From assembly GCF_001661265.1 (NCBI RefSeq), contig NW_017566998.1, forward strand, positions 186,001 through 250,000: a DNA stretch of 64,000 nt, read 5' to 3'. Shown here piece by piece: positions 63,428 through 64,000 of this stretch (position 1 is its first letter; each line of letters opens with the position of its first letter). Below the pieces are notes generated by a model, which was not told the DNA's origin, did no database searches, and was given only the letters and a program-made list of their open reading frames with translations. Source of the DNA: Saitoella complicata NRRL Y-17804. Taxonomy: Eukaryota > Ascomycota > Saitoellomycetes > Saitoellales > Saitoellaceae. The position numbers and the translations under genes were made by a program.

Positions 63428-64000
63428 ATGGATGATGAGTGTCGTTGTCCTTTTGAAAGATGCAAGTTCAAAGGAGATGAGGTCACTGTCTCGTTGCATG
63501 TCGGGCGGCATCTGGATGGAGCCCTACAGGAAGGTGATGGCGAAGGCTCAACCGTAGCCGAGGAAGCGTCCGAGCGGGACGGATTCGGCGGGCTTGAAGA
63601 CATGTATGACTTCGACGGTGAACCAAATATGATCCCTTGCCATCACCCAGATTGCGGCGCCATGATCCTTGCTGCCGAGGTCCAAACACACGAAGATGCT
63701 CATCTCGCCTTACAACTCTCGCTCGACGAAGCCCAGTTTGCGGAAGCTAATGAAGCTAAACACTTCAATGCTCTGAAGAAGAGAGAGCTCGGTCATTTCA
63801 TGGACAGGGATGAGAAACAGGGAGGACCGCCACCTAAAGTCTTAAAGGCCATGGAGCAAGTCGGAAGAGGCGGGCGCCAGTTACTGATAGCGGGAAGTAA
63901 TCTGGGCTGGGTGACCGACAATATGACGGTCGGTATCCTGACTGCATTGAAGAATGTCTTCAACGTACCTGTTATGGAGAAGTACAAACTGTGGTTGGCC
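63428..64000 (+). CDS. Zinc-finger protein, probable ZUP1/ZUFSP-type deubiquitinase (partial, 3' end outside window)
   Basis: Open frame of 191 codons running off the right edge, starting MDDECRCPFERCKFKGDEVT. Two C2H2-like fingers: CPFERCKFKGDEVTVSLHVGRH, and CHHPDCGAMILAAEVQTHED with a following His. A helix LALQLSLDEAQFAEANEAKH after the second finger resembles a MIU ubiquitin-binding helix. The segment KVLKAMEQVGRGGRQLLIAG ... VGILTALKNVFN precedes the expected catalytic C78-type peptidase domain, as in fungal and human ZUP1, which cleaves K63-linked ubiquitin. The catalytic cysteine lies beyond the window, so this is an inference from order of parts. Confidence 0.6.
   Translation, partial: MDDECRCPFERCKFKGDEVTVSLHVGRHLDGALQEGDGEGSTVAEEASERDGFGGLEDMYDFDGEPNMIPCHHPDCGAMILAAEVQTHEDAHLALQLSLDEAQFAEANEAKHFNALKKRELGHFMDRDEKQGGPPPKVLKAMEQVGRGGRQLLIAGSNLGWVTDNMTVGILTALKNVFNVPVMEKYKLWLA

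Overview
This is a gene-dense stretch of nuclear DNA from a filamentous fungus, almost certainly Dikarya. It holds about 32 protein genes in 64 kb. The support is fungal-type PDR transporter asymmetry, RTT109, URC4, HUA1-like, PMP3 and Ca3427-like genes, and short GT-AG introns of mostly 44-60 nt. Many long genes (GUS1, SSL2, the PDR transporter, the sugar transporter) have no intron. I lean towards a Pezizomycotina-like ascomycete but cannot exclude a basidiomycete. I found no tRNA, rRNA or CRISPR, and no retroelement.

Layout, left to right. 1-6.3 kb: PGS1 (partial, minus) diverges from GUS1; then a cluster of three PMP3-type membrane proteolipid genes and a putative mitochondrial protein. 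7-12.4 kb: two serine/proline-rich proteins, an unknown three-exon gene and a PQ-loop vacuolar transporter. 14-18.4 kb: a full-length PDR-type ABC exporter. 18.6-28.2 kb: housekeeping and chromosome genes, namely HUA1-like, SSL2/XPB, OXA1 divergent from RTT109, and SPO11 divergent from a CID/RS-domain protein. 28.2-29.9 kb is a long gene-free region in front of an MFS sugar transporter, with paired CCGGGG sites and a TATA box. 31.9-44.7 kb: an AIG2-like cyclotransferase, a three-RRM protein with a Q/C repeat, a large disordered protein, a multi-pass membrane protein, a Ca3427-like binding protein and COG2. 44.9-55.2 kb: uL1m, an FMO, URC4, COA6, a WW protein, AP-1 mu, UBC7 and a Yar1-like ankyrin protein.

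55-61 kb looks like an accessory region. An orphan 446-residue protein with a threefold C-terminal repeat sits beside a complete-looking DNA transposon at 57703-60753. The transposon has 29-bp perfect terminal inverted repeats and a TA target duplication. It carries two convergent, intron-containing open genes: a Tc1/mariner/IS630-type transposase and a second 427-residue protein of unknown function with a Cys/His cluster. Between them lies a 155-bp palindrome whose arms contain further TIR-like sequences. This two-gene element is the most interesting object in the window.

The right end holds an intron-rich type-B carboxylesterase (10 exons, two of them microexons) divergent from the start of a probable ZUP1-type deubiquitinase that runs off the edge.

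Most neighbours have no shared pathway. Functional links are limited to bidirectional promoter pairs and to mitochondrial genes scattered through the window (PGS1, OXA1, uL1m, COA6). All exon models were made by hand from reading frame and splice signals and have not been checked against transcripts.
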